Shown here: in pieces, positions 36,101 through 48,359 of the stretch
How positions within the stretch are numbered: position 1 is the first letter of the stretch
Layout of the letters: each line of letters starts with the position of its first letter
Assembly (NCBI GenBank): GCA_001630475.1
Contig: KV419421.1
Span: 215,519 to 279,518 of the forward strand
Length of the DNA: 64,000 nt
Direction: 5' to 3'
Origin: Sistotremastrum niveocremeum HHB9708
Lineage: Eukaryota > Basidiomycota > Agaricomycetes > Sistotremastrales > Sistotremastraceae
Translations under genes and position numbers: made by a program
The notes under the pieces: model-generated
Database searches by the model: none
What the model was told of the DNA's origin: nothing
Seen by the model: the letters and a program-made list of their open reading frames with translations, nothing else

Positions 36101-37682
36101 TCTTCGATTCTGGGTGGCCCTGCCAATCAACCGGGTCTCATCGCTTAACTAGGGTCCACACTACTCCCTGAGCGTCGAAACGAGAAGAAACGCGTTTAAC
36201 TCTTTGTCTTCGATTTTATGTTCATTCGGTAGTGGGGTAGCCGGTAAGCGTCCAACTCCTACGGCCGCCGTCTCCTGAGAAGATCATTGACGTATCGATC
36301 AGGACTAGAACCTTCGATGGTTGTGCGTACTTACCGCCTGCACATTGATGGAATGCAAGATTATACCATCGACGAACGCGGCGATGTTGGTTCATGGATC
36401 CGAATTGCATGCATTGACGGCCTAGTGTCAATCTCGCAACTTTTACTCCAACACGTTCCACAGGCAGCTAAATTGTTAGAGCTCCTCCCTCCTGATATGT
36501 TTCATGAAGCCGTCGGCGCGTTGTTCAAGCAGGGAGTGGAAAGGCTCGACAACGTCCGGCAACGCGTTGGCGAACGATTTGCCTCGTTGATAGATTTGTC
36601 GTTGCGACTAGATGACCTCAAAAGCAGATGGAGGATTTCTGGTGACCAGATGATTCAAAAATTGTTATTCAGGTAAGCATGGCTTCCTAGTTCCCAGAGC
36701 GAAGACCCTGATTAGGGAGCTCTCATAGTTCTGATTCTATGATTGGCTGGCACGATGGAAGCTGGCTATTCCCACGTGTAGTTAGACTAATGGCAATCCA
36801 TCGCTACCGACAATTCGTCTTTCGTGGTCTTGTTCTCAGTATCGGGAGTAAAACTGACACGACCGTGCGTTCACTTTGAGTCTTTTACTGACACCGATTT
36901 GGATTAAGCGCCCATTTTCTTTAGCAACGCCCGGTCTCAATAGCCTTGAGTTCTTTCGTGGAGTCACTTCCCGTACAAGAACCCGCAGAAGATACCATCG
37001 ATTTAGTTAAACTTCTGCAAGAATTATTAGCCATGATAAGCGAGCAGATGACCAACAACAACGTCGTCATACCAGCCCTCCAAACCCTACTTGTCATACT
37101 CGACTCACCTGCCATTCTGGGAATGGCCGAACGTGAGGCTGGAAACAAGACCCTTCAGGCGTTATTGGATGCGGCTGGAAAATTCCCGGGTAAATTGAAG
37201 AATATCCAGCGAATCGAAACTTCTGCCAAAGTGTGAGTCGCTTAAGGGATACATAATGTTCTTATCTGCTGACTCCGATACTAAACTGTGTGCAGGGTAG
37301 TCTTTATGATTGCAATTCCAGGCTTGGCATCTAGGGCCATTGAGTACGTCTTCCACTTTTTGGAACACCATTATCCCAAGGTCAGATCTCAGGTCCCAGG
37401 CTCTTTAAGCCAAAGCAAAATTAAACTAGACCCGAACTTTCATCTAGATTCGTTCAGATACAGCCGAATCTCTGTATCTTCTTTTCCAAACTAGGGATGT
37501 AGGCTTCGACACAAGCGATGCCGAAGAGATATTGCTTGAGACCGATTGGTATGACCGCAATGTTTTCTTGGACGATGATATATGAAAGTGTGGTCTGATT
37601 CATTCTTTTAAGGTCGGATGCCGAATCGGCCTCAAAACATAGCGCTCAGCTACGATTCTTACTCGGTGCCGCTACGATCTGA
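33169..37682 (+). CDS. CIN1: Tubulin-specific chaperone D (tubulin folding cofactor D)
   Basis: Captures beta-tubulin and, with cofactors E and C, assembles the alpha/beta dimer. A large HEAT-repeat protein in many exons. Landmarks along the gene: DYQEQPYLLDPYLECMVVPP (33.38 kb), CIKCRGYKTI joined to RFFPHQVVDIPVALGFMHSS, PLRYIVLLWLGLVCMIPFDL, TTVRWSASKGLARIAACLPG, NYDLPALAEASWHGGCLACA, IGSSVRDAASYVVWSLARSI, FDREVQIRRAASAAFQEFVG, TLRHWDVAMRQLGAESLRLM and MQDYTIDERGDVGSWIRIAC. The C-terminal end is formed by an exon ending LETDW and a last exon SDAESASKHSAQLRFLLGAA, stop at 37680-37682. The first exon junctions (33.17-33.31 kb) are the least certain; the start ATG was chosen because it opens the frame just past the shared promoter. 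Confidence 0.93.
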
Positions 37683-38773
37683 GTTCTATACAATCCCCTC
37701 CAAGAAGGTTCTCCGTTCCGGCATCGCGTGGTACTCCTTTGGACCGCAGATCAAGGCAACCGACGAAGACTTGGCCTCAGACTAGAATCGCAACTCCCTG
37801 TGAAGATGCGGGAAAGGCCGAACTCAATCCTGGAAGGAACTGGGGCGTAGCTTTCGAATTGTTCTCATCGGCATCTTGCCAAGTCGGCGTGTCCTTCCCC
37901 ATTACGCTGCTATTCTAGATTGTAGACCGAATGAATACCAACGTCTCCTCCCATGCACGCTGCTCTTCAAGTTAATCAATTGGCGCCTCTTTTCTCTCTT
38001 TCAACAGACTGACAGGGCCTCCTTAGAACGACGTCCCCGACCGAGATGCTTGCAATCTTGTTCGTTGTGATTGCGGAGTCAGGTGTGCCTGCCCGGCGCT
38101 CAGAAAAGGCATAGGATTGGTGGCCCGCACGCTGGGTTGCCCATATCTGGAACAAGACGCATCGTCTCGGTGGCTGATCACGAGCCCATGGCCTCGCCTC
38201 TGATATCACTAGTATTACCATGAGGTAACGAATAACAGGCGTACGGCATTCCTCATTTGCCACGTCCTTTGCGTCGATGACAGCCCGGGCTCGGGTTTCC
38301 CCTCAAAAAGATCTCTCTCGTCCCCATCTACCAGTGCGACCCTGACGGCAAGCAGTGGTCGATTTTTGACATTCAGTCGAGTCGACGCCACACCTGATGT
38401 AATCGAATGATTCAACTGTGTGATCACTTGCAATTGCAGATCTGTGCTGATACTGATATAATGGTGTGCCGACATGCATATAATACTCTGCAGTGCCGAG
38501 GGGTGGTTAGGTACTGGTTCCGTTATTGGCTATTTCTGCCCCGTGTACAACTGAGAGATGTGTAACAAATGCTACTACCTGCAGGAGGCGTGTAGCCCTC
38601 CAACTTAAACCAGATTTCGCCGGCTCGGTTAAAGTCTAAACGGCGATGTCGTGTGCCTAGCCGGCTTCCTCGGCTCCTGGAAATTATGCCGGCGATCTGC
38701 ATTGTCGTCGTCATCATCATCGGCTTTACCTGTTACGCGTCTCAACTGCCAACATCACCTCACACCACCTGCC
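37683..38773. other. Spacer between cofactor D and SEC14
   Basis: About 1.1 kb with no supported gene. Short ORFs only. A GAC/GTC-type run near 38700-38722 (CGTCGTCATCATCATCGG) lies in the SEC14 5' leader. Confidence 0.4.
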
Positions 38774-40118
38774 ATGGCCGAAACTCTGAATTCTCAACAG
38801 AAAGAAACTCTGATCAAATTTAGGGATGAATTGAGGACGGAGGGAATCGTTGGCGAATCGGATAGCTGGGGCACTGACGATGACTGTCTTATGTGAGCCG
38901 TGCCCTCAGAAAACGCCAATTCATGCCTGTCTTTGTCGAATCTGATTGTCACCATGATACCAACATAGACGGTTCTTGAGAGCACGGAAATTCAATATAA
39001 AGGCTGCAAAGACCATGTTTAAGAAGTGCAGCGAGTGGCGAAGAACCATCGGGGGCGTGGGTATAGATCAGTTATACACGGAAATTGACCCCTGGGATGC
39101 AAGTGAACCGTTCCTCTGCCCAGATCTATACATACCAGCATGGCGAATCATGCGTTCTGACTCTTAACTCTGTTTAGTATCCAGAACGCAAAGAGGTGTT
39201 TAAGAAATGGCCAATCTGGTTTCACAAGGTGAGTAGCAATCTCATGGTGTGACTCAAAAGGCCAATTCGCTGGTTTGTGGTCAGACAGATAAGGTGGGCG
39301 TTTTCTTCCTCGCGGTGGTTCCCCCGAGTACCAAGTTGGAGCATCACACGACCTCTCCTTTCAGAAAGGAAGACCGATTAACATCCAGACACTCGGGGAG
39401 ATTGACATACCGGGGCTTCACAAGGCCGTGGAACCTGAAAGACATTGGCATACAATCGTCGTCAATCAAGAGGCTCTTACTCGCGAGGTCATACCTTGTT
39501 GCACTAAGCGCTTTGGGCAAAGTATCTCAGGAGCACTGTGTATCCTGGATCTCAAAGGCTTCGGGTGAGTTCTTTATTCAAACAAGGCCGGCACCCCACG
39601 GAACTGATCGGTATAAGCCTAAGTCAGTTTTGGGGAATGAAAGGAATTGCAAGGGAGTCGCTGCAATTGACGCAAGATTATTATCCGGAAACGTAAGTTA
39701 TCGCGCCATTGTATGTGCGGCTAATTTTATGTCTCTTATCTCTCCCAGAATGGGACAGCTTCTCATCCTCAATGCACCAACCTCTTTCACGGCTATTTGG
39801 TCCGTTATCAAGACGTGGATCGCTAAAGAGACCGCAGACAAGATAGATATCCTTGGATCTGACTATCAAGAAATCCTTTTAAAGCATGTCGATGCCGACA
39901 ATCTGCCCTCCTCCTTGGGGGGCAATTGTAAATGTGAAGGGGGTTGTGAATGGAGTAATGCCGGCCCATGGCTGAAAGGTCGACAACATAGGCGCAAGCT
40001 ACTTTATACGGGAGATCTGGTACCCGCACGTACGGAAACAGAATATATCTTGAAGCACCAGGATTTTGGCGAGGAGAGCACATCGTCGGACGAAGAATTC
40101 TTTGACGCGAAGTCATAG
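38774..40118 (+). CDS. SEC14: Sec14-type phosphatidylinositol/phosphatidylcholine transfer protein
   Basis: CRAL-TRIO lipid transfer protein that supports PI4P synthesis and Golgi secretion. Exons give MAETLNSQQKETLIKFRDEL, then CLIRFLRARKFNIKAAKTMF (CRAL-TRIO N helix), EWRRTIGGVGIDQLY, WPIWFHK joined to TDKKGRPINIQTLGEIDIPG, CCTKRFGQSISGALCILDLK, FWGMKGIARESLQLTQDYYP, MGQLLILNAPTSFTAIWSVI, KTWIAKETADKIDILGSDYQ, and LPSSLGGNCKCEGGC. The last motif is the LPxxLGGxCxC signature of Sec14 itself. The tail is acidic (STSSDEEFFDAKS). About five introns of 50-60 nt; the protein is near the normal ~300 residues. Confidence 0.95.
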
Positions 40119-43100
40119 ACCGTACTTGCACCCTAACTTATTCAATTACGTAGAGTTCACCTCCTGTCCATTGTTTGTTTGCTGCTTCTAGTATTGTTTG
40201 GTCGCCCTCGCGTTGTCCATCATGTAACTGCCTTTGAACTACAATGCCACGATATGCATTGGGAAATCCTTCAGACTGTCAATGGAGTTTTGATGACTGG
40301 ATGCATTGCTGCGAAGATCTTGAACTTATCCGCCACATCATCTGACCGGTCGATCACCCAACCTATCCCTAGATCTCGGTTTGCCGAATGAACCGAAAGA
40401 AGCATAATGGACCCTGATGCGCGTACTCTCCCTCGGCTCTGAAGCACAAGAGTGAAGTCCTTTCAGCACAAGCCTCAATGGTGTTCATGTGTGAGAGATT
40501 CCGAGATGACAGTGATACATTTACACGACAGTGCGGAAACTTCATTATATTCTCAGAAATCGCAGTGGCTCCCGTTCAATCACCGCTTTGCTTCTTCAGG
40601 AGGAACCACTCTTCAAGGCGTAGTTCGATAGACACGTGTGCGACTACAGCACTTTGCTTCCTTGCTACTGCTGACAATAAGCAGACCTGGTCGCGTAGGG
40701 TCGAGGATGCGAATTGAAAGGAGAAACAGCTCAGGTCTCCCTAGGTTACAGTGAACAATAAAGGTCGCTTACTGGAGGTAAGATAGAGTATGGTATATGC
40801 GCGTATCTGTAAGGTGTAGATGTAAAGAATTATGTAAACTGAGCTCGCACATTGGACCAGCGTACAACTGCTCGTGATGATCTCCCGCCCGATAGCCCAG
40901 GGCCAAATTTGTTGACCGTGAGTGCTGCATCCCAAGAAAGTAGCAAGAAATCACGAGGCCGTCTCTCTAGTGAGGCGGCAGCATAGAAGAAGGGTGTATG
41001 GCAAACTAATAGGCACCACTCCGATCATGTTCCCCCGAAAAAAGGGCAAGTGACAAGGAGGTGGACGCGGTGATAGTGCAAGCGCCTTAGCTCTGGCTCC
41101 GCAGAATACGCGCTGGATGGGCCGACATCAGGTTGGAGCACGTTCTGCTAAGCATAGAGCTGAAGTACATATCGGAGATATCCCAGGAGGATCTAATAGA
41201 CTGCTCCGATATCGAATTGCAGGCTGCGCTTGGGCAACGTTCCCTGGACAAACCTTAATAAGTGTGACCTGATACATGACGCGAGAGAAGAGATTCTCGT
41301 GAGAAGTAAGGGAGGAGATAGGCACAAAATAGTCCCTGGAACGACCGTAATCAATTTAGCCGCGACCAGATAGGTTTGGCGCGAGTTGGAAATGAATAAG
41401 ACACTGTCAGCTCCCAATGGATGAAATTACGATTTAACCGCCGCACCTGAAAGCCTCGGAGGAGCTTTGAGGGCGTGGAAAACAGCCTACCTACCGAAAA
41501 ACTTGAAAGTCTGTCTTCGGCTGATCGGAGCGTTAATATAGTTTGCCTAATGAACAGCCGCGTTTAAGGGGTTACAGCAGCAAAAGGAACGCGTCTCTCT
41601 CACGTCAATAAGAGAATATGAAATCTCACAATTCAAGCGGAAGTCGTGACGATTGGTCAGTGCTCGCAAGTTAGTCTTCAAGAAATCGAAGTGGTGAGGG
41701 TCGGCGCTATCAATTGATGGGGTCATTGGTCGGGGCAGGTCTGTTGCGGTACTGACAACCACATCGTTGGGAACAAGGCTGATCGTATGCTGCGAACCGC
41801 ACTGTGGTGCATGCAAGAGCTCATAACCGGTTCTATGCAAGGGCCCGGGTATGGGGGAGTCAGATCCCTGGGTACGGGCTTCCCACCTTCATTATAAGGC
41901 CGCTCCGCTCCGGTTTCAGGTGTGTAGAAGCATTGAGTTGTATGTAATGAGCCGCCAGAACGCTACGACCCTTAGGGCCGAAGGTCTGGTTGGTCATTGG
42001 TAGATCAGCCATACGTGAGACCCGTGTGCCTTCGAGCAAAGAGGTGTGGAAATTATCATCTAGAAAATGGTGTGAACGTTTACGGACAAGAAAATGGCCT
42101 ACTTTGAGCCTTGAGGGGCGCGATCGGAAGTGTGCGACTGTGGTATCGTTCTGTCGCCGTTCTATGACTGAGAAATTATCTCTGAAGGAAGAATTTGATC
42201 ATTCAGAAGTAGCCTATGCCTCAAGCGGTTAGTTCAAGCAATTATGCAGCTTGAGAGGATGTAGAACACTGAACAAGATCAACTCGGATCGAGGAACGCT
42301 ATGATGCGGTTCAGCATGAATTGAAGGCAAGATCGGGGAGCCGCGGATAGCGCCCATAAATTGGACGAACCCATCGTACCGTCAGACGTCCCAAGGCGAT
42401 CTAGTGTGGTGAAATCGAACAGTCACTATCTCGAGCCTGACGTGGGTGTGATGAGACATGGTGGTTCCTGGCTTCGAGCGAAAGATGAAGCAGATGCCTC
42501 TCGATGTCTTGCCCAGGCCCTAGCAACATGGCAACAGGACGGGACAAGACCGTTTGAGGGCGAGCACTGTGGGTTTCGAAAGAGAGGCGTGTCTCCTTGA
42601 GGAGCGAGCGATTATAAAGTTGGTTTGTTGTTGTGGGAGCTCTGTTGTACGAGAAGCCGGGAACATATATAGCGGAGACAATAGTCAGACTAGCATGAGT
42701 ACTGTGGTGACTGTATTTGATTATCCTGAGAGTTTCGCTTGTTCGCGACAAGTTTGCAATTAACAAGTTTCCAAAGATCGCTGCAAAGGACCGGCATCTA
42801 TATTGCATGTGCTAAGAGTTGAGTGGACGGTATCACCTTGCCGTGCCGAAGAACATACCTTGTGCTGTCGAATACCTTCTTTAATCAAAATTATAATGAA
42901 CGGGTTGCCTGAGTAGCATGGATGACAGAAGTCAGTTCAGGTACCCGAAATTCGGCCCGATCATAGCATATGCCCGAATCGGCTAGCAGAGAAGCTGGAA
43001 GGGCATTCTGGGTTCCCGGTCCTTGGTTACCCGTTGTGGCGGTAAGATTGCTTGCTTTGGAATGACGACAGCCGCTGGAGGGAACGGGATGGTATATGCG

Positions 43101-43871
43101 TCATGGACTCGCTAGGAGATAACTAGGGAGTTGGATGAGCATTCAAGATAAACGAAAAGGCTCATTGTATGAGCCGGATAAGGCTGGGTTAGCTGGAGTG
43201 TGTTAATGAAAATAAGCGTGCTTTCGATCAGCATCATCGACCCTCGCACCATGACGGAGGCTATTTGGATAAGGAGAGGGCAGGCACGATCTAATGATAT
43301 CACCGAGAGTAGACGGACGATAGAATGGGGCGTGCGGGTAAGTTCCCTGATGCTACTCCAAATTTCCTAGCGTGCATTGCAAATTTGGATGGGAATGAAT
43401 GCTATATATGATGCGGCTTGGCTGAATTGAGGGCCGGATAAAAAAGCCGCAGCCGGATAGACGAGACCCAAAGCAGCCACACCCGCTCGGGTCAGCTCGG
43501 GAGGCTGGGAGCGGCGAGTGTGGGAACTGGGAACCCAGTCCGGCGACGCGACAAGACGTTCTTGGCTCAATAGATAGCCGTCGAAACGCTCACCGGACCT
43601 TCGTCTACACAACCACCGATCAGGATAGCGTTCACTTTGCCCCGGAATATTATTTATTTATTTCCTCAGCCCGGGATTACTTACCGCGGAGTTTGAATGT
43701 GATCGAGGTCTTGCCGTAAATTTTGTTCATGTCAAAGATCCCCTTTCCCTGCCACGATGCGAATGCATTTGGCGCGACGCTCTTTCTTTCGTCTTGTCTC
43801 CCCTTGACTCTTGCTCCCGACCTCCACCATCCACCCCGACCCCTCTTGCTCCCGACCACCATCGTCGCCCA
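40119..43871. other. Gene-poor tract of about 3.75 kb upstream of the TCP11/SOK1 gene
   Basis: No supported gene. ORFs are under 140 codons and overlap on both strands. No terminal repeats, polymerase motif or RNA gene noticed. An AT run (TTATTTATTTATTTCC) lies near 43650. The last 90 bases are a pyrimidine-rich leader, listed separately. A long promoter, a non-coding transcript or eroded insertions are all possible. Confidence 0.4.
43781..43871 (+). promoter_or_regulatory. Pyrimidine-rich leader with a duplicated motif before the TCP11/SOK1 start
   Basis: The 90 bases before the ATG at 43872 are almost all C and T on the plus strand and contain CTCTTGCTCCCGACC twice or nearly so (about 43808 and 43843), about 35 bases apart. 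CT-rich stretches next to start sites are common in filamentous-fungal housekeeping genes. Confidence 0.5.
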
Positions 43872-46441
43872 ATGACCACCGAGCAGCTCGACCCATCCTC
43901 ATCCATCCTCTCTCTCCCTGCCCGAAAGCGCAAGTCGGTCGCCCAAGATCCATCGTCACCCTCACAAGATGATCCAACATCGCCCGTGATGAGCTCAGTA
44001 GCGAGCGCCGCCGCCGCAGACCAGATGATAGTCGATGTCTCTTCCAAAGACAGTGCTATGCGACAGCGTCATCGAGCTGCCAGCAGAGCTGGCGGTGCGC
44101 ACACCCTTCTTCCTTTGCCAGTCGAAGTGGTCGTGCCATTACCCTTAGACCCTTCGTCTTGTGCGCTCCTCTCGTCACCAGAGTCTTCCTCTGAACGTCC
44201 CCCAAAGCGCCCTCGGATAGACGACCGTGCTCCCGTTCCCCCATGTCGCCAGCCTCAACTCCCTCCTCGGCATCGCCGACCCTATCGGAAGCGTCGAGCA
44301 TTCAGTCTCCCTAACCTTCCATTTTCTTCATCGAGTCCGTTACATACACCTTCGCGCTGTGATATTCAACCTTCTGCTTCTGTTCCTTCTGCTTCATCCT
44401 TTCCTGTTCCCATAGCCTCTTCCCATTATCCTGCACTGCGTTCAGGGACCAGTTCCCCTATCACTTTTGCACGCACCTCCTGTTATCCTTCACTTGAAAC
44501 TGTTCCCCCTTTGCAACCCTTAATAAACCGTGAAGCGTTGAAGGAGCTTGACTTGGAAGCAATTCTTAGAAATCCACAGCTTCGTACGTCACTGGCAAAC
44601 TATGTCAAGACCCACCCTCACTTTTGTTTTTTTTTAGGTCATGATCTCTTATTTGATCCTGGACTCCAGTTCCAGCCCACGACCAGTCGACGAAAACGCG
44701 ATATCACTACAAAGTATTGGCAAGCCATACAGCGAGAACTCGAGACGGGTTGTACATGCACTTCATTTGATTCCCATGGAAAGATCTATGAATGTGTATG
44801 TTCTAGTCGTTCTCTCTTGCACGATTCACAGCTGGGTTCGTATCCTCGCCCTATGAGCGTCAGAATGCCCTCGCGTATAAAGCCTCTCATCACGGAATTA
44901 CTCGAGGTTTTACTAAGTGTTATCTCGCCTTCTCCTGCAACCCTCGTCGATGAGCGGCAGGGATCCACAGCATATATTCCGCCCACGATTTTCCAGCACC
45001 CACTTCATTCTGCTCAGGAAGCCCAGCTTCGTGCGGCACTCGATGCCTCATTAATTGAACAGGAACTTCTCCATGGAGTATTTGATCCCTCGGGTCTTTT
45101 TCAATTACTTGGGTCCGTGTTGAAGTGCCATTGCGCTCCAATGCGAGATCGGGTCGTTGATACTATGGTCCAAATGGCCCACGCTTGTGCACCAGGCGCC
45201 GGCGGCAGCATGGGGGATGCAGTCAAGGCAATAAGGATTTGTTTCGAGATTCTTGAGCTCATGAAACTGGTATGATTTCCACGCTGCCGAGAATCTCCTG
45301 AGGGCAATCTTCTCACATGTTGTTATCACAGGATATCGCCAATCATCAACTTCATGCCCTTCGCCCCTACCTCCTCGAGACTTCTACTGAGTTTGAACTC
45401 AAGACTTTCCAAGACCGCCACGAGAAGGGCTTGTTGTCTCTACATTCTACGCGCGCCTGGCTTCAGAAGGCTTACAGCAATTTCCTTTCCTCTCCATCTC
45501 GGCAGAGCCCTCTTCCTCATTCCGCGTCGTCGTCTCACTTGCAGCGACCCCGCACGACGAACCTTACTCGTTCCCAGCAAATTCAATCAGCCTTAGTGAC
45601 TGCCCTTACCGAGGTGATTTTCCGACCCCCGGCCACCAAACAAGAGTATCCAGATACCCTACACCTGGATCATGCTCGTCTTATCGGATTGTCCCACGAA
45701 GCGGCCGATCTGACCGCCCTCTACATGCTGTTGATGCTTTATCGTCAGCTCGCTCATTCTTCGTCGAATTCCCTCTCCACTCCTAGCAAAAGAGTCCTTG
45801 GCGCCGCTGAGCTTGAGAAAATCAAGTCTGAAATCAAAGAAGTGGGCCCAGCTCGGCTTGGACTCTGTTTTGGGCTGTCTAGCGTGACCGCGAAGAGCGG
45901 AAACGGTAAAGACAAATCTGCCAACGGAGTTAAGGGAAAGGAGAAAAGCGCGGTATCCGACATGGAAGAGTGGAGCGCGGGCATTGCGAATGTCATGCTT
46001 CAACTTGCCGTTCGTTCCGCCCAGTTTTCCCCTGTGGGTTCCAATGGCGCACACTGCGATCAGCCGAGCGCGCAAGCCCCGTTGCCCGAGAAATCGACGC
46101 TCAACTTGTTGCAAAAATGGGCTACGTCTAATTTGCGCGATGGTTCTCCGCTCAGCGAGCTACTTCAGGAACGGGTGCGGAGTGCCGTTGCTGGCATCGT
46201 CGTTGGCCGCGTCTTCTCAGGCAATGGGGCGTCCGCGGTCGCCAATAATACGAATGGCGGCCCTTCGAGTACACCGATCGGGGCCGGACTGGAAACTTTC
46301 AGCACCGAGCTTCATGCGCTGGGGGACAAGATCCTGAATCTCGTAACCTGCCATTGGAGAGTGTACGGATCATTGTATGATGCGAACGGATTTTTGTCTT
46401 CAACCCCGCAACAACCGCCACCGTCAACAGCAACTTCATGA
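43872..46441 (+). CDS. SOK1: TCP11-family protein (SOK1-like)
   Basis: Yeast SOK1 is a high-copy suppressor of PKA loss; animal TCP11 modulates cAMP signalling. Three exons (43872-44583, 44638-45269, 45332-46441) total 2454 nt, 817 aa. The first ~220 residues are disordered and Ser/Pro-rich with basic patches (PPKRPRIDD, RRPYRKRRAFSLP). The TCP11 domain begins LKELDLEAILRNPQLRHDLL, FDPGLQFQPTTSRRKRDITT, KYWQAIQRELETGC, and continues with RIKPLITELLEVLLSVISP, EQELLHGVFDPSGLFQLLGS, CAPMRDRVVDTMVQMAHACA, IRICFEILELMKLDIANHQL. An exon boundary sits inside the last phrase. Later helical parts include LIGLSHEAADLTALYMLLML. Ends with a short Pro/Thr-rich tail. The ATG at 43872 is the first in frame. 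Confidence 0.9.
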
Positions 46442-46955
46442 TTCTTCCTTGCATTGATGCTTTAATCTGCCAACCCCTTTTTGCTTTCTTACGTCTCATT
46501 TACTACTATTCACGATCACATCTTACCCTACCAAGTCAAACTTATTATTTCGCCTCTGCCTTTAACGATCTTTCGCCCTATAGCAACGCCGACCCGCATT
46601 CTCTTGTTCTAATAGTGTTCGTTATCATGTGCTTGTCTTGTCCTTCTCTTCTCAGCATTTTCTTTCTTCATTTTTGCACTACTGGGTCCGAGTACCCCCA
46701 CGCCGTCAAACGTTCATTCCCTCGCATATTCTCTCGCATATTTCTGTCACTGTCATATACATACAAGCTCTGCAATACAATCAATATAGCTGCTCATCAA
46801 AACGCCTTCTCGACAAGGGATTTCTATTGAATGCACGGCGCTCCATTCAAGCAATCATAAGGAGTCTGGATTCGAAAATGACTTAGCAAGGACCTGTGCA
46901 CACTGCACGGCCATGTGTAGCTCACATCAACCACCGCCTGAATCTATTCCATCTT
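46442..46955. other. Spacer after the TCP11/SOK1 gene
   Basis: About 510 T-rich bases on the plus strand, consistent with a 3' untranslated region. No gene seen. Confidence 0.35.
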
Positions 46956-47345
46956 ATGTCAAAAAACTCCGTCACGACGGAGCCCTGGATGTCGTACCTG
47001 GACATCCATGATCAATACATGTACGATTCAGAGATTTCAGGTGCTTTCCGACACGTCCAGATCAAAAAAGATCGAGAACCCGAGCTCGTTTTGACAGATG
47101 GCACAATTTTTGTTATACATGTGCACCGCACTACACTGTCTGATTTTGTGGATCCGTTACCGGTTGCACGAGTTTTGTCGAAACCTGATGCACTTGCTTC
47201 TCAAGAAAAGGTCGAGGGACATGATGATACCCAATCAACGCTTGGAGGGTGGGATAACCAGGATCAACAGATTGTGTTTTGCTTCCGTGCGCAAGGTGCG
47301 GCCTCGCATTCCCTAGAAAGCTTCCACGCTAGCTGCATGAGGTAG
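46956..47345 (+). CDS. Hypothetical protein, 129 aa, faintly BTB-like
   Basis: Single open frame from MSKNSVTTEPWMSYLDIHDQ to HASCMR. An internal phrase, ELVLTDGTIFVIHVHRTTLSDF-type (shown in part: LVLTDGTIF, HVHRTTLSDF), recalls the start of BTB/POZ domains in basidiomycete proteins (DGTxFxVHRxxLS). The rest of a BTB fold is missing, so this may be a chance likeness or a decayed fragment. No neighbours suggest a role. Confidence 0.3.
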   Translation: MSKNSVTTEPWMSYLDIHDQYMYDSEISGAFRHVQIKKDREPELVLTDGTIFVIHVHRTTLSDFVDPLPVARVLSKPDALASQEKVEGHDDTQSTLGGWDNQDQQIVFCFRAQGAASHSLESFHASCMR

Positions 47346-48359
47346 CATGGAATACGAGGTGTGTGGGACAGAGCTTGATAAGGGACACAGGGATCCCAGT
47401 TAGGTAATTAACGTGTCATGCCGAAGAATGCCGGAGGACCGTCCATTCGAGTTGGATTTACTATTTGCTCGGTGCTCGGTCTGTGGCTCTGGGTTCGCTT
47501 CTCAGACTCGCCGAAAAATTGTTTGAATGGTCCCCATTACTTCGTGACAGAAATGCTCTCTCGGTGGGAATAGAACCCGACTAAGGGTTCGCTACCGTGT
47601 CTTCGGCTGCAATGACGACCAGATTTCGGCCCTTGAGCCCAGCTATCTGGATATTAACTTAAGGAAAGGACTCAATGCCAATGAGTTTTGTTTACACATC
47701 GCATAGATCCTCGAAAAGATCTGATGTCGAAAATAGTATACCAGCAGAATAGTACTCGTAGTCTTGTAGTCTCAAATCCGCAGCAGACTCAGGATCGGGT
47801 TGGCGTGGGCACCTCGCATTCAGTAACTATCACATGTATTCGGCTTTGGTCTGTCTTGTTTCCTAGAAGTCTGTCAAGATAGCTGAGGTTTCATTAATAT
47901 AGAGAAAACGGAGCTTTCCTTGTTGGGTGTACGTGTGAGTTCGTGTCCTTCTGAGATTGTTTGCTTGCAGGGTATCCTGCTGGATGCCTACAGGCCAGTC
48001 CCTTCACAATTCGCACGAAACCGCTAGACTCATAGCGAGAACGCGCGAACTTAGCGCATTCGACTCCAAGGAAAGTGGTGTCGTATGGATCATCGGGTCC
48101 TATTGATCAACTGGCATGGGAAAGGGCGCCAAGGTTCGGTCATCATGCTCCTTTGCCATGATTGAAACTCAAGTGTCGTGCCACTTGGAGTTTGCTAAGC
48201 CACCTGCATTGACACATACGGTTGGAAAAGGAAGCACCAGACGGCCGTCAACTAGAATGTGGATATTTGTAGTGCACTGCTAACAGAAAGCGGAGATAAT
48301 TTACAAATGTTATACATCAGGACGAGACAAACCAAGACGCGAGATGTTGCAGACGAGGT
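47346..48359. other. Spacer between the hypothetical ORF and the ZIP transporter gene
   Basis: About 1 kb. The right end should be the 3' untranslated region of the minus-strand ZIP gene. Nothing else recognised. Confidence 0.35.

Noticed and set aside
41547-41840. 97-codon minus ORF in the 40-44 kb tract
   Set aside because: No motif, no spliced extension, and residue pattern (Cys/His scatter) looks random.
47545-47590. Stretch GGTGGGAATAGAACCCGAC resembling the T-arm of a tRNA read on the minus strand
   Set aside because: The T-loop does not match TTCRANY well, and no acceptor, D or anticodon arm could be folded next to it.
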